The notes under the pieces are model-generated. The model was not told where the DNA came from. It saw only the letters and a list, made by a program, of their open reading frames with translations, and did not search any database. The translations under genes and the position numbers were made by a program. Below are positions 17,468 through 26,767 of a stretch of 64,000 bases of DNA, in pieces (positions within the stretch are counted from its first letter, which is position 1; each line of letters starts with the position of its first letter). This DNA is from Bacteroidota bacterium (lineage in GTDB: Bacteria > Bacteroidota > Bacteroidia > Chitinophagales > Chitinophagaceae): assembly GCA_030706735.1 (NCBI GenBank), contig JAUZNZ010000011.1:62001-126000 (forward strand), in the 5' to 3' direction.

Positions 17468-19462
17468 GCTCTCCGCCTGCTTCATCAACTGCTGCATATT
17501 GTCGGGGTCGTAAGCCGGCGTATAGAGGTTCATCTCACATTCATTCAGGACATGCTCCAGTGAGAGGATATTTTCCGCGTCCCATCCCTTCGCCGCCAGG
17601 CGCCGGGAGATGTTGAACTTATTCAATTCGCTCGCGGGCAGGTTCAGGTTTGCCGAGATGCCCATCCAGATGGCCCGGTTGAGATCCCGATAGAAGCCGG
17701 AATAGTCGCCGTTATCGAAACGCGACCGGGCGTCGGCCAGTGGATCGGCCTCGGGTTTGGGGTCCATTGTGGACCGGGGATTGGGGATCAGGGCGGCCGC
17801 TTTTTCAGCAGCCGTCGAGTACGCAGCCGCGGACGCACTCGCGGAGGAGCCAGAGAAGGTGGCGTAAGCCGAAGACGCGGAGGCGGGGGGCGCGGAGGGG
17901 GAAGGGGCCCGGCCGGGGGCCTGGGCGGTATTTCGAAGGCGAAGATTCTGCCGCCAGAGGTAGAGCGCAATCGCCGAGAGGATCAGGATCGCGAAGATCG
18001 ATTCCAGATGCCGGTCGATGAAGTCCGGGATCCCGCGGGCCGTCGAAGGCTCGGGACCGGATGCGACCGTGCGCGGTTGGTCCTTTGCCTTTTTTGAAGA
18101 AGGCGCGACCTGAAGATCGATGGGATTTGTTGCGACCCGTTTATAGATGCCGGCCACCGGATCGAAATAAGAAAAAGAAACCGCGGGCAGGGTATAGTGG
18201 CCTGCCGCATGGGGAGAGAACAGATAGGTGAAGGTCTTGGAGCCCTTCATCGGTACAACCGTTTTGTTGATCTCCTCTTTGGCGGTGGGATCGAATGCCT
18301 CGATGCCGGAAGGCCATTGCACCTGGGGAGCCGTCATAACAGGGAGGTTTCCACTGCCTTTAATGGTTACCCGCAGGCTCGCCTCATCCTGTGCGGCAAC
18401 CGATCTGTCGGGGAGGTCGGACTGCATCGAGAAATTTCCGACGGCCCCATTGAAATCCGCCGGCCTGCCCGCTTCGGGAAGGGGTTTCACCGTGATCTGG
18501 ACGGGCTTGGTGTCGAGGGTCACATTCTGAATGACTTCCGGGCCCACCGCGCTATTATCGTTCATCCGGTCGAACAGATCCTGAAAGGGATCGCCGCTGC
18601 TACGCGAGGTATGCCGGGGGGCCGCCTTGAAGAAGTGTACGTTGTTCTCCACCTCACAGGGGTCCAGGTTGATGCTGCCTGCCTGGAGAGGGATGAGTTG
18701 GGTCTTGCGGATGATATGCACCATGAAGGGCTTGCCATTCAGTTTCTCGACCGAGGTGACGTCCGTGCCGGGATCGACCATATCGTACACGCTGAAGCCA
18801 TTCAGGGAAGGGCGCTTCGTCACCCGGCCTTCGGAATTGAGGCGGGAATAAAGTTTGTAAGTGGCTACGATGGGCTCCCCGACGTAGCAGGTCGTTTTGT
18901 CTACCTGGACTTTCAGGAAAAGATTCCGGCTGATCTTTTCTTTTACGTTCTCTCCGGGCCGGAGGATGTTTTCCCGATCGACGTCCATCGGGTTCGCGGC
19001 CATCGGATCGGGGATGCCCAGCTGAGAGAACGGGTTGGACGGGACCAGGTTATTATTATTATTGGCGCTATTGCCCGATGAAGTAGCGGTTACGGTAATG
19101 GTCACGGGGTTCGATCGGATCTTCTTGCCGTCCACGTTGGCCGTAGCCCCCTGGATGGTGAACTTACCCGTCTTTTCCGGCTGCAAAACAAAGGAGACGC
19201 CGATGGATTGGGAAACATTCCCGTTGATCACGGTCATTCCGCTCGACTGCATGGGCCCCTGCACGATCGTAAACCCCGGGAAGTCCGGCGGTTCGAGCTG
19301 ATCGATCTGTTTGGCGTTTTCCACCACGTATTCGATCTTCAGGTAATCGCTGCGCCCGATCTCCTGACCGCTGGCCACGGTGGTGAATTTCACCTGTCCG
19401 GACACAAGGAGCCCGGGGAGGATGGTCAGCAGCAAGAATGGAATGTGTAACCTATTTTTCAA
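17432..19462 (-). CDS. batD: BatD family protein (oxygen tolerance-type, membrane-anchored)
   Basis: This 676-residue exported protein has the BatD architecture: a signal peptide (1-23), a long beta-rich periplasmic region (about 24-470), one transmembrane helix (around 490-510), and a cytoplasmic tail with an Ala/Ser/Pro-rich linker before a conserved C-terminal helical domain. In Bacteroides the bat genes are linked to oxygen tolerance. BatA, BatB, BatC and MoxR are not next to it here. The start is a TTG lying 5 nt after a TATCTTTG promoter box. The last 36 nt overlap the response regulator tail to tail. Confidence 0.88.
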   Translation of the reverse strand: MKNRLHIPFLLLTILPGLLVSGQVKFTTVASGQEIGRSDYLKIEYVVENAKQIDQLEPPDFPGFTIVQGPMQSSGMTVINGNVSQSIGVSFVLQPEKTGKFTIQGATANVDGKKIRSNPVTITVTATSSGNSANNNNNLVPSNPFSQLGIPDPMAANPMDVDRENILRPGENVKEKISRNLFLKVQVDKTTCYVGEPIVATYKLYSRLNSEGRVTKRPSLNGFSVYDMVDPGTDVTSVEKLNGKPFMVHIIRKTQLIPLQAGSINLDPCEVENNVHFFKAAPRHTSRSSGDPFQDLFDRMNDNSAVGPEVIQNVTLDTKPVQITVKPLPEAGRPADFNGAVGNFSMQSDLPDRSVAAQDEASLRVTIKGSGNLPVMTAPQVQWPSGIEAFDPTAKEEINKTVVPMKGSKTFTYLFSPHAAGHYTLPAVSFSYFDPVAGIYKRVATNPIDLQVAPSSKKAKDQPRTVASGPEPSTARGIPDFIDRHLESIFAILILSAIALYLWRQNLRLRNTAQAPGRAPSPSAPPASASSAYATFSGSSASASAAAYSTAAEKAAALIPNPRSTMDPKPEADPLADARSRFDNGDYSGFYRDLNRAIWMGISANLNLPASELNKFNISRRLAAKGWDAENILSLEHVLNECEMNLYTPAYDPDNMQQLMKQAESLLRILVPHSTY

Positions 19463-19467
19463 TATCG

Positions 19468-19475
19468 CAAAGATA
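19468..19475 (-). promoter_or_regulatory. -7 box TATCTTTG of batD
   Basis: A perfect TAnnTTTG on the minus strand ends 5 nt before the batD TTG, suggesting a leaderless transcript. It also supports the TTG as the true start. Confidence 0.55.
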
Positions 19476-19548
19476 AAAATTGATCGGCAGCGGCCCTTGC
19501 CGCACCGGGGTTAAAACTCAGTTAAATGCGCGCCCGGATGCACGGCGT

Positions 19549-20250
19549 TCACAGGTCGCCCAGTTGCGGCCGCAGGACAATGTCCTCGACGGTCGCCTGC
19601 GGGGACAACCGGCTGGCGGCGAATAGCATGGCGGCCACATCGGCGGACTCCATGATCCGTCCCGGGTCGATCCCGCTGCCGGCCCAGGAATCGGTGAATG
19701 CGGCGCCCGGGAAGATGGCCGTGACCTTTATCCCGTACCGTTTCATTTCTTCACGCAGGTTCCGCGAAAAGCCCGCGAGCGCAAATTTGGTAATGCTATA
19801 GGCCCCTCCGTTCGGATAGGCCTGCAAGGAGGCGATCGAACAGATATTGAAGATATGGCCTTTTTTTTCTTTCATCATGGCCGGGAGGAGGGTGCGGGTC
19901 AGGTGGTAGGCGCCGTAAAGATTTATGGCCATCAATTCCTCCAGCACTCCATCCGCCTCGTCATACACGCTGCCGGGCTGGAAGCTGCCGGCATTGTTCA
20001 CCAGAATGTCCGGGATGAAGCCGGCGTCGAGTACCCAGCGCCCGAACTGCCTGGCCTGATCCGAAACGCTCAGATCGAATGCTTTGCCGCTGACGGAGGA
20101 ATTGGGGAATTGAGCGCTGAGCGCGTTGATGGTCTTGTTCAGCGCACTCTCCTGGCGGGAACTGAGGAACAGGCGATCTCCTGCTCCGGCAAATTTTTCA
20201 GCGATTGCTTTTCCGAGCCCCCTGGAGGCCCCGGTGATGATGACATTCAT
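19549..20250 (-). CDS. SDR family NAD(P)-dependent oxidoreductase
   Basis: A classical short-chain dehydrogenase of 233 residues. The cofactor motif TGASRGLG is at the N-terminus, then NNAG (VNNAGSF), the Ser of ICSIAS and the catalytic YSITK. It resembles 3-ketoacyl-ACP reductase and sepiapterin reductase-type SDRs, but the substrate cannot be assigned. The ATG at 20250 was chosen because the Rossmann strand begins immediately after it. It is divergent from the HAD phosphatase with a 37-nt gap. Confidence 0.88.
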   Translation of the reverse strand: MNVIITGASRGLGKAIAEKFAGAGDRLFLSSRQESALNKTINALSAQFPNSSVSGKAFDLSVSDQARQFGRWVLDAGFIPDILVNNAGSFQPGSVYDEADGVLEELMAINLYGAYHLTRTLLPAMMKEKKGHIFNICSIASLQAYPNGGAYSITKFALAGFSRNLREEMKRYGIKVTAIFPGAAFTDSWAGSGIDPGRIMESADVAAMLFAASRLSPQATVEDIVLRPQLGDL

Positions 20251-20287
20251 AATTCGTATTTTGCACCAGAACACGGGATGCGATAGT

Positions 20288-20989
20288 ATGCAATATAAAC
20301 AGCTTTTCTTCGACCTGGATCATACGTTGTGGGATTTCGAGGCGAACAGCAGGCAAACCCTGGCTTCCCTGTACCGATCACTGAGGCTGGAGGAGCGGGG
20401 GGTGGGGGACTTTGAGCGGTTTCATAAGAACTATCTTGTCCACAATGATAAACTCTGGGAGCGTTACCGGAAAGGGTATATCAAAGCCGAGGAATTACGT
20501 TGGAAGAGGATGTGGCTCACGCTGCTGGATTTCCGCATCGGCGATGAGGCCCTGGCCCGCGAAATGGGCTTGCTCTTCCTGGACTTGCTGCCCACCCGGA
20601 CGATCCTCTTCCCCCATGCGCTGGAGGTTCTGACCTATCTGAGAGGCAAGGGATATGCCATGCACCTTATCACGAATGGCTTTGAAAAAACCCAGCACAG
20701 CAAATTACTCCATTCGGGATTGAGCCATTTTTTCACGGAAGTGGTCACGTCGGAAGGTTCAGGCAGCCTCAAGCCGCAAAGGGACATCTTCGAATATGCG
20801 CTGGCCAGGACCGGGGCGAAAAAAGCGGAGAGCATCATGCTGGGCGACAGCCTCGAGATCGATATTCAGGGCGCCATCAATGCCGGGATCGACCAGGTCT
20901 ATGTGAATCATCTGCGTGCGGAGCCGGATCCATCGATACAACCCACCTATACGGTCTATTCGTTGAAGGAGTTGGAGGCGATCTTTTGA
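20288..20989 (+). CDS. yjjG: YjjG family noncanonical pyrimidine nucleotidase (HAD superfamily)
   Basis: The 233-residue protein is a HAD phosphatase with motif I FFDLDHTLWDF, motif II Thr in LITNGF, motif III Lys in GSLKPQ and motif IV GDSLEIDIQGA. The combination DLDHTLWDF and ITNGFEKTQ matches the YjjG subfamily, which hydrolyses dUMP, dTMP and noncanonical pyrimidine nucleotides to keep them out of DNA. The frame is open further upstream, but the ATG at 20288 gives the exact family N-terminus. Confidence 0.92.
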   Translation: MQYKQLFFDLDHTLWDFEANSRQTLASLYRSLRLEERGVGDFERFHKNYLVHNDKLWERYRKGYIKAEELRWKRMWLTLLDFRIGDEALAREMGLLFLDLLPTRTILFPHALEVLTYLRGKGYAMHLITNGFEKTQHSKLLHSGLSHFFTEVVTSEGSGSLKPQRDIFEYALARTGAKKAESIMLGDSLEIDIQGAINAGIDQVYVNHLRAEPDPSIQPTYTVYSLKELEAIF

Positions 20990-21023
20990 ATCACGTGGGC
21001 CGGGCGCGGGGGAGCGGGTGCGA

Positions 21024-21686
21024 TTACCAGCTGGCCAACACGGTCACGCCGCCTTTTACGGTCTCGTTCAACCTGACCTGCACCTTGGCTCCGGGCGGCA
21101 GGAGCACATCCACGCGCGAGCCGAATTTGATGAATCCCATTTCTGCGCTCTGTTCAATTTTCTGTCCAACGGAAAGATAGTTCACGATACGTCGGGCCAT
21201 TGCGCCGGCGATCTGCTTGACCAGGATCTCGCCGTGGTTATTCCGGAGCACTACGCTATGGCGTTCATTTTCGGTGGATGATTTGGGATGCCAGGCGACC
21301 AGGTACTTACCCCTATGATATTGATTGTAGACGACTTCTCCCGAGATGGGATTTACGTTCCGGTGGACATTTGCCGGGCTCATGAAAATGGAGACCTGGA
21401 GGCGGCGGTCCTTAAAATATTCCTCATCGAAGGCCTCCTCGATGACCACGACCTTGCCGTCGGCGGGGCAAATGATCAGGTTGTCGCCGCGGGTCGGCGT
21501 GCGGTTGGGCACCCGAAAAAAGGAGATCAGGAAGAGGAAGGCGGCCAGCGTGATCAGCAAGATGGCCCAGCTCAGCCATTGCCATTGTCCGTTCGGGCTG
21601 ATATAATGAAAGGAGGGCAGATTGATGAGCGCAAAGGCGAGGGCGGCAATGGCAATCGTCTTGTAACCTTCTTTGTGAACCGTCAT
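21024..21686 (-). CDS. psd: Phosphatidylserine decarboxylase family protein
   Basis: Psd makes phosphatidylethanolamine from phosphatidylserine. This is the short Psd type (220 residues) with two N-terminal membrane helices. Typical motifs are ICPADGKVV, SIFMSPANVHRNVNP, RNNHGEILVKQIAGAMARRIV, and the self-cleavage Gly-Ser in MGFIKFGSRVDVLLP, where the pyruvoyl group would form. The ATG at 21686 fits the family N-terminus. It lies 58 nt downstream of cdsA on the same strand, so the two phospholipid genes are probably one operon. Confidence 0.94.
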   Translation of the reverse strand: MTVHKEGYKTIAIAALAFALINLPSFHYISPNGQWQWLSWAILLITLAAFLFLISFFRVPNRTPTRGDNLIICPADGKVVVIEEAFDEEYFKDRRLQVSIFMSPANVHRNVNPISGEVVYNQYHRGKYLVAWHPKSSTENERHSVVLRNNHGEILVKQIAGAMARRIVNYLSVGQKIEQSAEMGFIKFGSRVDVLLPPGAKVQVRLNETVKGGVTVLASW

Positions 21687-21744
21687 TGCAAAAGATTGAA
21701 ATTCAAAGTTAAGCAATTTGTGTCAGATGGGCGGGGGCGGGCCG

Positions 21745-22635
21745 TCAGCGCATGAGCACCAGGACGACATACAGCCAGACAAATGGGATGGCGACCAGCA
21801 TGGAATCGAATCGGTCCAGGAAACCGCCATGACCGGGCATGATATGGCCGCTGTCCTTGACGTTGGCCATGCGTTTGAGCTTGCTCTCCAGCAGGTCGCC
21901 GAAGGTGCCTGCGACAGAGGCGATCGCGGCAATAACGGCCCATTGCAGGATGAAGTTCCAATCCCTGGAGTCGTCCAGCCTGTCGCCGACATAATAGCCG
22001 ATAGAGGCCATGACCAGGATGGACAACAGGATGCCGCCGATCGTTCCTTCCCAGGTTTTTTTGGGAGAGATCTTTGTCAGGGGCCGTTTGCCGATCAGGG
22101 AGCCCACCATATAGGCCATCGTATCGTTGATCCAGATCGATCCGACGATGACCAGGGCCAGCACCCATCCCAGGTCGGCCAGCGGACCGAAGGAATAGCT
22201 CCTCATGTTCATCAGCAAACCCCAGGGCAGGGAGATGTACAGCAGTCCGAGCAGTGAATATCCGATATTCCTCAACTGGATCTGGCGCGAGAGGATGACT
22301 TCCCCGGCCGGGAGAACGAATATCAGCGCCAACCCCGCCCACCATCCGATCTTGTGCAGGGAGATGTCGCCGATATGGAAGATGTCGCTCGTAAAAAACA
22401 ACATGAGGCTCCAGCCGGCGATCATGACGCCATAACGATGAAAGGGGCTGATCTCCTTATAGCGGGGATCGATGAGCGCGATGATCCGCTGGTATTCGGT
22501 CCAACAGCCGAAGTGTATGATGGAGAACAGGACGAAGAAACTCCATTGGTTCCAAAGGAGGCCGGTCAGCATGACCAGTACGAATACCGCCGCCGTCAGG
22601 GTCCTTGTCCGTAATATGGGTAGGTTCAACGCCAT
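21745..22635 (-). CDS. cdsA: Phosphatidate cytidylyltransferase
   Basis: CdsA makes CDP-diacylglycerol from phosphatidic acid and CTP at the inner membrane. The 296-residue protein has about eight hydrophobic helices and the family signature near the C-terminus (ISPKKTWEGTIGG, followed by GDLLESKLKR and KDSGHIMPGHGGFLDRFDS). It lies between the CPBP protease (26 nt upstream) and psd (58 nt downstream) on the same strand. The pair CdsA-Psd supplies the phosphatidylethanolamine branch. Confidence 0.96.
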   Translation of the reverse strand: MALNLPILRTRTLTAAVFVLVMLTGLLWNQWSFFVLFSIIHFGCWTEYQRIIALIDPRYKEISPFHRYGVMIAGWSLMLFFTSDIFHIGDISLHKIGWWAGLALIFVLPAGEVILSRQIQLRNIGYSLLGLLYISLPWGLLMNMRSYSFGPLADLGWVLALVIVGSIWINDTMAYMVGSLIGKRPLTKISPKKTWEGTIGGILLSILVMASIGYYVGDRLDDSRDWNFILQWAVIAAIASVAGTFGDLLESKLKRMANVKDSGHIMPGHGGFLDRFDSMLVAIPFVWLYVVLVLMR

Positions 22636-22661
22636 GATAGAAAGTTCGCTTTGATCGAAAG

Positions 22662-23561
22662 TTACTGAAATTCCTTCGCATAGGGTTCGGGGGGATATTT
22701 TGCCGTCGATTGCCTGCGGATGACCATCAGGAGGACAATGACCAGGACCAGGCTGCCGATCGCCAGGGGAATGGGGATATAGGGTTCCTGCGTGACATAT
22801 TTTGGATAATACAGCAGGGCAAGCACCTGGACGGCATTGGTAATGAAATGCGCAGCGATGGAAACCCAGAGGCTGCCGCTATACCAGTAAATAGCGCCCA
22901 GCAGTATGCCGAGGGCCATGCGGGGCAGAAATCCCTGGAACTGCAGGTGGCAGGCCGAGAAGATGAAGGCCGTGATCAGGATGCCGGTCCAGGGACTTCG
23001 CGTGCTGCGGATCATGATGGGTTGGAGGGCGCCCCGAAATAAAGCCTCCTCGCAAACAGCAGGCAATAAGGCGACCACGAATAAATTGACCAGGATGTCC
23101 GACGTGGAGCTTACCTGCAAAAAGTCGGCGATCTGCTTATCGGCCTCCTGCTGGCGCTCCACCATCCAGTTGGTCAGGGGGATCGACCTGTTCAACTGAC
23201 CCAGCCACTCGTCGATCGGGAAAGACAGCAGCAACGTGATGATCGCCAGGAAAAAGAAGAGGTTGTTGGCCGGCGCTCTGAAACCCAGGTGACGCAGGGG
23301 TTTGCCCCGAAAGACAAAGCGGGCGAAAAAGAGAGCCGGTAAGAGGAAGAGACATATCGTGAAAACGGTTTGCACGATCTTCAACATGCCGGTCGAGAGA
23401 TGGCTTTTCGGAGCGACGGCCCCGGTGGCCGTTGAGGCATCGCCCGAGAAAAGGAAAAAAGGAACGGCGACCAGGTTGGCCAATACAAACCCGCAAAGAA
23501 CCAGGAAGATCAGCAAACCCAGCTGGCGGCGGATCGATGGTATGGCAAGGATCTCATTCAT
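22662..23561 (-). CDS. CPBP family intramembrane glutamic endopeptidase
   Basis: A 299-residue polytopic membrane protein with the CPBP (Abi/Rce1-like) signature: CEEALFRGALQP (motif 1, EExxxR), FSACHLQFQGFLPRMALGILLGAIYWYSG (motif 2, with His) and AHFITNAVQ (motif 3, HxxxN). Such proteins act as intramembrane proteases or in protein maturation. The substrate is unknown. It is divergent from dus and leads the cdsA-psd run. Confidence 0.9.
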   Translation of the reverse strand: MNEILAIPSIRRQLGLLIFLVLCGFVLANLVAVPFFLFSGDASTATGAVAPKSHLSTGMLKIVQTVFTICLFLLPALFFARFVFRGKPLRHLGFRAPANNLFFFLAIITLLLSFPIDEWLGQLNRSIPLTNWMVERQQEADKQIADFLQVSSTSDILVNLFVVALLPAVCEEALFRGALQPIMIRSTRSPWTGILITAFIFSACHLQFQGFLPRMALGILLGAIYWYSGSLWVSIAAHFITNAVQVLALLYYPKYVTQEPYIPIPLAIGSLVLVIVLLMVIRRQSTAKYPPEPYAKEFQ

Positions 23562-23594
23562 AGCGTGAATTCGGTGATAAGTGCGTATTTTCGC

Positions 23595-24668
23595 ATGTTC
23601 AATACTTCTCTATCCGTGGTAAAGATCGGCAATATACAACTTCCTGCCTTTCCACTCCTCCTGGCCCCCATGGAGGATGTGAGCGACCCCCCGTTCCGTT
23701 ATGTGTGCAAGCAGCATGGGGCCGACCTGATGTACAGTGAGTTCATTTCCAGCGAGGGATTGATCCGGGATGCGATCAAGAGCCGGATGAAGCTGGACTT
23801 CCTGGAGTTCGAACGCCCGTTCGGCATCCAGATCTTCGGCGGGGACGAGGAAGCCATGGCGCTGAGCGCGCGGATCGTGGATGCCGTGCAACCCGACCTC
23901 GTGGACATCAACTTCGGCTGTCCGGTGAAAAAGGTCGTATCCAAAGGAGCGGGCGCCGCCGTATTGAAAGACGTGGCGGCGATGGTCCGGCTAACGGAAG
24001 CCGTGGTGAAGAGCACGAGCCTGCCCGTGACGGTAAAAACGCGGCTGGGCTGGGACGACCATTCAAGGAATATTGAAGAAGTGGCCGAGCGATTGCAGGA
24101 TGCCGGCATCCATGCGCTGACCGTTCATGGCCGCACGCGGGCCCAACTCTACAAGGGCGATGCGGATTGGTCGCTGATCGCCAGGGTGAAGGAAAATCCG
24201 CGCATTCATATCCCCATTTTCGGAAATGGCGACATCGATTCGCCGGAGAAGGCAGCGGCCTATCGCGACCGTTATGGCGTCGATGGCATCATGATCGGCC
24301 GCGCGGCCATCGGGTATCCGTGGATATTCAATGAGATCAAGCATTACCTGCATACGGGCGGGCACCTGGCTCCTCCTACCATCGAACAGCGGATCGCGGC
24401 CATCCGGGAACATCTGACGCGTTCCGTGAGCTGGAAGGGACCGGTTGTGGGCATCCTGGAGATGCGCCCGCACTATACGAACTATCTCAAAGGATTTCCC
24501 TACATCAAGGAATACCGGAACCTGTTGGTGCAAAAGAACAGCGTCGAAGAGATCGAGGAGGTATTGCAACAGGTGCGAACCCGTTATGCCGGATTCGTTC
24601 CGGAGAGGGCGGCCAGCCAGCCTTCGGTCGGGGACCATCCGATGCAGACGGCGAGCTGTCATGGGTGA
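23595..24668 (+). CDS. dusB: tRNA-dihydrouridine synthase (DusB-like)
   Basis: The enzyme reduces uridine to dihydrouridine in tRNA using FMN. The 357-residue TIM-barrel protein has PLLLAPMEDVSDPPFR at the start, the active-site Cys in NFGCPVKKVVSKGAGAA, and the FMN-binding HGRTR and FGNGDI...GIMIGRAAIGYPWIF segments. The ATG at 23595 matches the family N-terminus; one 30 nt upstream also fits. The final residues after RYAGF are a variable tail. Bacteroidota usually have one general Dus, so the DusB label is by similarity. Confidence 0.93.
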   Translation: MFNTSLSVVKIGNIQLPAFPLLLAPMEDVSDPPFRYVCKQHGADLMYSEFISSEGLIRDAIKSRMKLDFLEFERPFGIQIFGGDEEAMALSARIVDAVQPDLVDINFGCPVKKVVSKGAGAAVLKDVAAMVRLTEAVVKSTSLPVTVKTRLGWDDHSRNIEEVAERLQDAGIHALTVHGRTRAQLYKGDADWSLIARVKENPRIHIPIFGNGDIDSPEKAAAYRDRYGVDGIMIGRAAIGYPWIFNEIKHYLHTGGHLAPPTIEQRIAAIREHLTRSVSWKGPVVGILEMRPHYTNYLKGFPYIKEYRNLLVQKNSVEEIEEVLQQVRTRYAGFVPERAASQPSVGDHPMQTASCHG

Positions 24669-24681
24669 GCTCCGGGGCGGC

Positions 24682-26076
24682 CTATCTGATAAACCACTTG
24701 AACCATTTCAACTTTCCCTTGAACGGCGGGTATTTCAGATCGGGGTCGATGTGATTGGATGTTTTCATGATGGCTTTGGCGTGCGTGAAGGCCTTATAGC
24801 TGTATTTACCGTGATAGGATCCGAGACCGCTGTTGCCGACGCCGCCGAAGGGCATGTGATGATTGGCGAAATGCCATCCGGCATTATTGATGCAACCGCC
24901 GCCGAAGGGAAGCTGTTCGATCCAGGCCCGTTCTTTATGTGTGTCCCGGGTGAACAAATACGCCGAGAGGGGGTCCGGATTGAGGCGAATGATCGCCAAC
25001 GCCTCTTCTAAATTGTGGAAGGTGAATACCGGCAACAGGGGACCGAAGATCTCTTCGCGCATCAGGGGTGCGTCGAGGGCCACCTCTTCGAGGACTGTTG
25101 GCGCGATAAACAGCCGCTTACGGTCATGGCCGCCTCCGGAAAAGATCCTACCCTGGGACAGGTAACTCAATAATTTGTCGAAGCGTTGTTCGTTGATGAT
25201 CTTCCCGTAGCTATAACTCTCCTCGGGTTTTTCCCCATAAAAATGCAGGATCGTCTCCTTCAATATGCGCAAGAATTTGTCTTTGATGTCCACGTGCAAG
25301 AGCAGGTAGTCCGGAGCAACGCAGGTCTGCCCCGCATTGGCAAATTTCGCCACGGCAATGCGGCGGGCGGCGGTCCGGAGATCGGCATCGCGCTCGACCA
25401 TGGCGGGACTCTTGCCGCCCAGTTCGAGGGTCACCGGCACGAGGTCCGCGGCAGCCAGTTGATAGATGGCCCGGCCGACGGGGATACTGCCCGTAAAGAA
25501 AATATGGTCGAAACGGAATGACCGGATCAGCGCGGGAACGATGGCGGAGCCTTCGCCCTCCAGGGCGAGGATGTAATCGGAAGGGAAGATCCTGCCGATG
25601 ATCTTCAGGATAACGGCTGACGTGGCGGGGGCCATTTCAGACGGCTTCAGCACCGCGCAATTTCCGCCGGCAATTGCCCCGATCAGCGGAATGAAAGATA
25701 ACTGAAAGGGATAGTTCCAGGGCGCGATGATCAGCACAACACCCAGCGGATCGCGATAGATGCGTGAAGAGGAAGGGAGGTTCACGAGATTGGTGCCGAC
25801 CGAACGCGGCCGCATCCATTTACGCAGTTTTTTGAGCGCGACGTTGATCTCCGCCAGTAGCAGACCGGTCTCCGTTGCGTAGGCCTCTTCGGGGCTCTTC
25901 TTCAGGTCCGCGTACAGCGCGGCATGGATCTCTTCTTCGTGCTCGGCCAGGGCCTGCTTCAGGGCCTGTAATTGCCGCCTGCGCCATTCGTATGAGCGCG
26001 TGAGGCCCGACTGGAAATTCTTTCGCAGGGAGGCAAGCGGGATGGAAAAGTCAGGATCGATCATGGTGTTGGGCAT
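24682..26076 (-). CDS. Aldehyde dehydrogenase family protein
   Basis: A 464-residue ALDH of the short class 3/CoxBD type, which oxidises aldehydes with NAD(P). The catalytic Glu lies in VTLELGGKSPA and the nucleophile Cys in NAGQTCVAPDY. The NAD-binding FTGSIPVG and the C-terminal MPFGGVGNSGLGSYHGKYS are also present. A hydrophobic/basic tail (FKGKLKWFKWFIR) may touch the membrane, as in fatty-aldehyde dehydrogenases. Likely substrates are long-chain or aromatic aldehydes, but this is inference. It diverges from tadA. Confidence 0.93.
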   Translation of the reverse strand: MPNTMIDPDFSIPLASLRKNFQSGLTRSYEWRRRQLQALKQALAEHEEEIHAALYADLKKSPEEAYATETGLLLAEINVALKKLRKWMRPRSVGTNLVNLPSSSRIYRDPLGVVLIIAPWNYPFQLSFIPLIGAIAGGNCAVLKPSEMAPATSAVILKIIGRIFPSDYILALEGEGSAIVPALIRSFRFDHIFFTGSIPVGRAIYQLAAADLVPVTLELGGKSPAMVERDADLRTAARRIAVAKFANAGQTCVAPDYLLLHVDIKDKFLRILKETILHFYGEKPEESYSYGKIINEQRFDKLLSYLSQGRIFSGGGHDRKRLFIAPTVLEEVALDAPLMREEIFGPLLPVFTFHNLEEALAIIRLNPDPLSAYLFTRDTHKERAWIEQLPFGGGCINNAGWHFANHHMPFGGVGNSGLGSYHGKYSYKAFTHAKAIMKTSNHIDPDLKYPPFKGKLKWFKWFIR

Positions 26077-26164
26077 TGTGCTGGTTGCACATCGAATTTC
26101 TTAAAATATTTTACGATAATTCAGTTTATTTTTACGGGATGCAAATCATCCGTTTGCGGGTCGC

Positions 26165-26671
26165 ATGAGCGACGAATCAAACATATTGCCGGAGCCGACC
26201 GATGAACACTTCATGCAGCAGGCGCTGAAAGAGGCGCGGAAGGCATTCGATGAAGAAGAGGTGCCTATCGGCGCGGTGCTGGTCATAAAGGGCAAGATCA
26301 TTGCCCGCGGTCATAACCAGACCGAGCGCCTGACCGATCCCACGGCGCATGCCGAGATCATCGCGCTGACTTCCGCCTTCAATTACCTGGGCAGCAAATA
26401 TCTTCCCGAAGCGACGATCTATATCACCGTGGAGCCCTGCCTGATGTGTGCGGGCGCGCTTTATTGGAGCAAGATCGGCCGGGTGGTGTATGGCGCCGAT
26501 GACGAAAAGAACGGATACCGGCGAGGAGTAGGGGGCGGGGCGGTGGGTGGTGCGGCGGGCGGCGCGGTCACCGGGTCCTGGCCCTTCCATCCGAAAACGG
26601 AGCTTGTCAAAGGCGTACTCAAAGAGGAATGCGCCCGGCTGATGACAGATTTTTTCAGACTGCGGCGCTGA
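26165..26671 (+). CDS. tadA: tRNA-specific adenosine deaminase (TadA)
   Basis: TadA deaminates A34 of tRNA-Arg to inosine. The zinc-site motifs are intact: THAEIIAL (His and catalytic Glu) and EPCLMCAGAL (two Cys). At 168 residues it is slightly long: a Gly/Ala/Val-rich insert of roughly 15 residues (GVGGGAVGGAAGGAVTG) follows the conserved DEKNGYRR and precedes the C-terminal HPKTEL...GVLKEECARLM helix. The insert is encoded by a G-rich tract and probably forms a surface loop. It diverges from the aldehyde dehydrogenase gene. Confidence 0.93.
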   Translation: MSDESNILPEPTDEHFMQQALKEARKAFDEEEVPIGAVLVIKGKIIARGHNQTERLTDPTAHAEIIALTSAFNYLGSKYLPEATIYITVEPCLMCAGALYWSKIGRVVYGADDEKNGYRRGVGGGAVGGAAGGAVTGSWPFHPKTELVKGVLKEECARLMTDFFRLRR

Positions 26672-26767
26672 AAATCGGGTTTTGCCCGTAATTTTACCTT
26701 CCCTTCAGGCATTGACAGACTCGTTTTTGGCAGAACGCATTTATCTATAACATTAAAAACAACAGTT

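Noticed and set aside
18197-19081. A 294-codon open plus-strand frame antisense to batD
   Set aside because: Shadow of the batD codons; no start signal, no family features.
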